9,190 nt of DNA from Desulfobacteraceae bacterium (GTDB lineage: Bacteria; Desulfobacterota; DSM-4660; Desulfatiglandales; Desulfatiglandaceae). The DNA lies in assembly GCA_020349865.1 (NCBI GenBank), contig CP070700.1:1277938-1287127 (forward strand). The letters run 5' to 3'. The notes under the pieces were generated by a model. The model searched no databases and had not been told where the DNA came from. It was given only the letters and a program-made list of their open reading frames with translations. Positions 7,651-9,190 of the stretch are shown piece after piece. Positions within the stretch are counted from its first letter, which is position 1; each line of letters opens with the position of its first letter. Made by a program: the position numbers and the translations under genes.

Positions 7651-7667
7651 CGCAAAGCCCGTGCCAA
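7651..7667 (-). promoter_or_regulatory. Sigma-54 (-24/-12) promoter of lpxC
   Basis: The minus strand reads TTGGCACGGGCTTTGCG. Against the consensus YTGGCACGRNNNTTGCW every fixed base matches; only the last weak position (G instead of A/T) differs. The GG and GC doublets have the required 12-base offset. Transcription would begin near 7640, just before the lpxC ATG at 7628. Sigma-54 promoters need an enhancer-bound AAA+ activator. Confidence 0.72.
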
Positions 7668-7747
7668 AAAATTAACTATCAGGGAGGATATCCCCAAATT
7701 GCTTTAAACTATTGCTTTTAATTGATAAATCGTGATATACATCTCTT

Positions 7748-7765
7748 TGGGACATTATTGTCCCA
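7748..7765. promoter_or_regulatory. 18-bp palindrome, candidate activator site for lpxC
   Basis: TGGGACA and TGTCCCA are perfect inverted arms around TTAT. The centre is about 90 bases upstream of the -24 element of the lpxC sigma-54 promoter, where activators of the NtrC class usually bind. The size and symmetry suit such a dimer site. The regulator is unknown, and only one copy of this exact site is seen here. Confidence 0.45.
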
Positions 7766-7942
7766 GGGGCTTGAAGCCAAACGTGTGTTAAAAAAGCACA
7801 CCGCTCTTGAAAAAAGACTACACATCACCATGTCCTTTCTTGAAAAAGATAAACTTCTAGAGTTAATTTTAAAACGGATAAATCGAAGGTATTTAATCCA
7901 AGGTGTTTTCGCTCATAAATACGAATAAGTTATTGATAATTA
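7766..7942. other. AT-rich stretch with no recognisable gene
   Basis: Part of the long gap between lpxC and the thiolase gene. A plus-strand frame runs through it to 7928, but its only ATG (7830) would give 32 residues, it lacks a ribosome site, and the peptide resembles nothing I recognise. A short GGCTT/AAGCC inversion sits at 7768-7778. It may be decayed mobile DNA or lpxC upstream region. Confidence 0.4.
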
Positions 7943-8022
7943 GGAAGAAAGTGCTCTATTACCTCTAATGATAATCAAAATTCAAAACAAAAAAGGAGGT
8001 AACTTAATGAGCACTCTCTTCC
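7943..8022. repeat. Inverted repeat spanning the transposase remnant's start codon
   Basis: Arms at 7943-7956 and 8009-8022 are complementary at 13 of 14 positions and 52 bases apart. The right arm begins at the G of the ATG (8007-8009). A read-through RNA would pair this arm with the upstream one and cover the start of the remnant's coding region, close to its ribosome site. Confidence 0.6.
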
Positions 8023-8084
8023 ATGTCTGGCACAGCATACAAAACTCACTTTTTCCATGATTAGAAGAAACTCTTGATCCGCTG
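8007..8084 (+). pseudogene. 5' remnant of a transposase gene
   Basis: A strong ribosome site (AAAAAAGGAGGT) precedes an ATG. The frame reads MSTLFHVWHSIQNSLFP, then TGA (8058-8060), then LEETLDPL. This matches, by recollection, the N terminus of large IS5/IS1182-like transposases, which typically read 'LWxxIQxxLFPxLEExLxPLTEK' there. The TGA stands where a Trp (TGG) or another residue is expected, so it looks like a nonsense mutation. The match stops at 8084, where integrase-like sequence begins in another frame. The rest of the gene is absent. It is certainly not a working gene; the exact IS family is uncertain. Confidence 0.55.
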
Positions 8085-8085
8085 G

Positions 8086-8241
8086 AGTGTATTTGAGAGG
8101 TATAATATAGTGAATGATGCCGATTTGAGACTTGCGGCACAAAGGCAAGAGGCGTATCTACAGGCACAAATGGGCACAATTACGGGCACAATACACAAAA
8201 TTGATGATAAAAAAGGATTTGGGGAAATCCCAAATCCTTAA
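8086..8241 (+). pseudogene. 3' remnant of a tyrosine integrase gene
   Basis: One frame reads SVFERYNIVNDADLRLAA, continues RQEAYLQAQMGTITGTIHKI, and stops with TAA at 8239-8241. The segment RYNIV preceded by SVF is how many phage- and island-type tyrosine recombinases continue from the catalytic Tyr (here the Tyr of ERYN, codon 8101-8103). The 'DADLRLAAQRQEAYL' tail is typical of their C termini. Everything upstream (core domain, the Arg-His-Arg residues) is missing, replaced by the transposase remnant. It ends 8 bases from the 3' end of a tRNA-Leu gene, the usual attachment site of such integrases, which supports the identification. Its last codons lie in the tRNA terminator hairpin. Confidence 0.65.
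8209..8239 (-). terminator. Rho-independent terminator of tRNA-Leu
   Basis: Arms at 8229-8239 and 8213-8223 form an 11-bp stem with a 5-base loop. On the minus strand the stem is followed by a run of U (six As at 8209-8214 on the plus strand, the last two also in the stem). It lies about 10 bases past the CCA end of the tRNA. On the plus strand only a weak T-rich run follows. Confidence 0.8.
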
Positions 8242-8248
8242 TTATTTC

Positions 8249-8337
8249 TGGTGCCTGGGACGAGAATCGAACTCGTACAGAGACTTAGCTCCGAGGGATT
8301 TTAAGTCCCTTGCGTCTACCAATTCCGCCACCCAGGC
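8249..8337 (-). tRNA. tRNA-Leu (anticodon UAA), CCA encoded
   Basis: The minus strand folds as a class II tRNA of 89 bases. The acceptor stem is GCCTGGG/CCCAGGC. The D arm contains GGCGGAATTGGTAGACGC, the anticodon stem AGGGA/TCCCT has loop CTTAAAA (anticodon TAA), a long variable arm (GGAG...CTCT) follows, and the T stem is ACGAG/CTCGT with loop TTCGATT. The discriminator base A and an encoded CCA (8249-8251) complete it. UAA reads UUA and UUG leucine codons. Its 3' end faces the integrase remnant, so it probably served as an attachment site. Confidence 0.96.
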
Positions 8338-8347
8338 ATTTGAAAGA

Positions 8348-8377
8348 ATTACTATCAGAGATACCGTTGAGTGTCAA
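8348..8377 (-). promoter_or_regulatory. Sigma-70 promoter of tRNA-Leu
   Basis: The minus strand has an exact TTGACA (8372-8377), then 18 bases, then AGTAAT (8348-8353; 4 of 6). Transcription would start near 8341, a few bases before the tRNA 5' end at 8337. Confidence 0.6.
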
Positions 8378-8413
8378 TCTTAGGATTTGCCAAAAAACAC
8401 TATTCGTCGGACC

Positions 8414-8443
8414 TTGCCAACTATATTATAATTGTTTTATATT
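8414..8443 (+). promoter_or_regulatory. Sigma-70 promoter of the thiolase gene
   Basis: TTGCCA (8414-8419; 5 of 6) and TATATT (8438-8443; 5 of 6) are 18 bases apart. A perfect TATAAT also occurs at 8427-8432 but lacks a good -35. The leader to the start codon at 8506 would be about 55 bases. It is divergent from the tRNA-Leu promoter. Confidence 0.55.
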
Positions 8444-8505
8444 TTTGGGGTAGTATTATGGGTGAGTTTTCTGCTGGAAGTCCAATTAAGTAGAGGAGAT
8501 TAGAA

Positions 8506-9190
8506 TTGAAAAACGTTGTTATTGTAAGCGGAGTGCGGACTCCCATAGGGAGGTACGGAGGCACCTTAAAGGATGTTCCGGTATACAAATTAGCCAGCCT
8601 GGTTCTGAATGAGGCAGTAAAAAGGGCCAAAACCGAGCCTGTCCTTGTAGATGACGTGATCATGGCCCAGTCATACCAGAACGGTGAGTGCGCAAACGGG
8701 GCCCGCATGGCGGTTCTTGAGGCCGGGTGGCCCAATGAAGTTCCGGGGGTAACAATAGATCGTCGTTGTTGCTCAGGCCTGGATGCAATTTTTTTCGGAG
8801 TAATGAAAATCCAAACCGACAACGCAAATATCATCGTTGCCGGCGGAATGGATAGTATGAGCCAGGCAGAACTATACGTTCCGGGTCATATCAAATGGGG
8901 CCTGGGCGGAAAAGTAGATGAAAAATGGGGTTTCATGCCAAAAGGACACGGAGCTCTTTCCATATGGGGGATACCCGTCTATGACAGGATACAGCGTGCG
9001 AGAGTCATGTCCCAGCCTACTGACAGGTTTGGCGAACTCAGTTCCATGATGAGCTGGGCCGAAAAAGCTGCAAAGAACGAACACATTTCGCGCCAGGAAG
9101 CTGATGAATGGGCATTGAGAAGCCAACGGAAAGCTATTGGTGCATTAGATGATGGGAAATTCAGCGAAGAAATTTACCCCGTGCCGATCC
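8506..9190 (+). CDS. Thiolase (acetyl-CoA acetyltransferase family), N-terminal part
   Basis: The first 228 residues of a thiolase, open at the right edge. Thiolases either split 3-ketoacyl-CoA or condense two acetyl-CoA; the fragment cannot say which. It begins (M)KNVVIVSGVRTPIGRYGGTL, the usual thiolase N terminus. The nucleophile region reads TIDRRCCSGLDAI, with the catalytic Cys expected at the first of the pair (about residue 88). AGGMDSMSQAE (about 118-128) follows, and then YDRIQRARVMSQPTDRFG, close to the family's substrate loop. The second Cys stands where many thiolases have Gly or Ala. The start is a TTG with AGAGGAG 7 bases upstream. The remaining His and Cys active-site motifs lie beyond the window. 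A fatty-acid or butyrate-type pathway role is likely but not shown. Confidence 0.9.
   Translation, partial: MKNVVIVSGVRTPIGRYGGTLKDVPVYKLASLVLNEAVKRAKTEPVLVDDVIMAQSYQNGECANGARMAVLEAGWPNEVPGVTIDRRCCSGLDAIFFGVMKIQTDNANIIVAGGMDSMSQAELYVPGHIKWGLGGKVDEKWGFMPKGHGALSIWGIPVYDRIQRARVMSQPTDRFGELSSMMSWAEKAAKNEHISRQEADEWALRSQRKAIGALDDGKFSEEIYPVPI

Noticed and set aside
7722..7928. Plus-strand 68-codon open frame upstream of the scar
   Set aside because: It starts at a non-standard codon, overlaps the lpxC control region, has no ribosome site and no recognisable similarity; the only ATG leaves 32 residues.
8058..8060. In-frame TGA in the transposase remnant as a selenocysteine codon
   Set aside because: No hairpin of the bacterial SECIS type was evident directly after it, and the gene is truncated shortly afterwards, so a nonsense mutation is simpler.
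8132..8383. Plus-strand 83-codon open frame
   Set aside because: It runs antisense through the tRNA-Leu gene (CLGRESNS... type peptide), a well-known artefact of tRNA complements.
8458..8493. Eleven-codon frame (MGEFSAGSPIK) before the thiolase gene as a leader peptide
   Set aside because: It has a poor ribosome site and no regulatory pattern such as repeated codons or alternative hairpins; likely chance.
8421..9126. Minus-strand open frames opposite the thiolase gene
   Set aside because: They are antisense shadows of a clear thiolase reading frame.

Overview
The window reads as chromosomal DNA from a Gram-negative bacterium of Desulfobacterota (deltaproteobacterial) type. The support is lpxC and lpxK for lipid A, a GmhB-type heptose phosphatase for LPS core, a DUF4390 gene directly upstream of an NtrY-like histidine kinase, and degenerate dispersed repeats of the kind common in that group. 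The taxonomic call is inference from gene content. No sequence search was run.

Layout: from about 7630 leftwards to 285 everything lies on the minus strand. lpxC has its own near-consensus sigma-54 promoter and a Rho-independent terminator, so it looks monocistronic. Next comes a leftward series: a DUF4390 exported protein, an NtrY-like membrane kinase, lpxK and gmhB. After a 155-base gap holding a long imperfect inverted repeat come a small Trm112-family zinc-ribbon protein (1314-1484) and a HypE/AIR-synthase-like protein. At the left edge are a truncated REP-like repeat and a leftward sigma-70-type promoter that fires out of the window.

From about 7940 to 8340 lies an old integration scar beside a tRNA-Leu(UAA) gene on the minus strand. 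It holds the first ~26 codons of an apparent transposase, interrupted by a stop, joined almost base to base to the last ~51 codons of an apparent tyrosine integrase. The integrase remnant ends inside the tRNA's terminator hairpin, 8 bases from the tRNA 3' end. On the plus strand at the right edge is a partial thiolase gene (from 8506) with a good sigma-70 promoter; it runs off the window.

Working together: LpxC does the committed step of lipid A synthesis, LpxK a late kinase step, and GmhB supplies the heptose precursor for LPS core, so the cluster is about the outer leaflet of the outer membrane. NtrY-type kinases normally act through an NtrX-type sigma-54 activator. No NtrX gene is present here, but lpxC carries a sigma-54 promoter and an 18-bp palindrome placed like an activator site. 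The most interesting hypothesis is sigma-54 (possibly NtrY-dependent) control of lipid A synthesis. I found no clearly novel multi-gene system; most of the window is ordinary envelope housekeeping plus a mobile-element scar.
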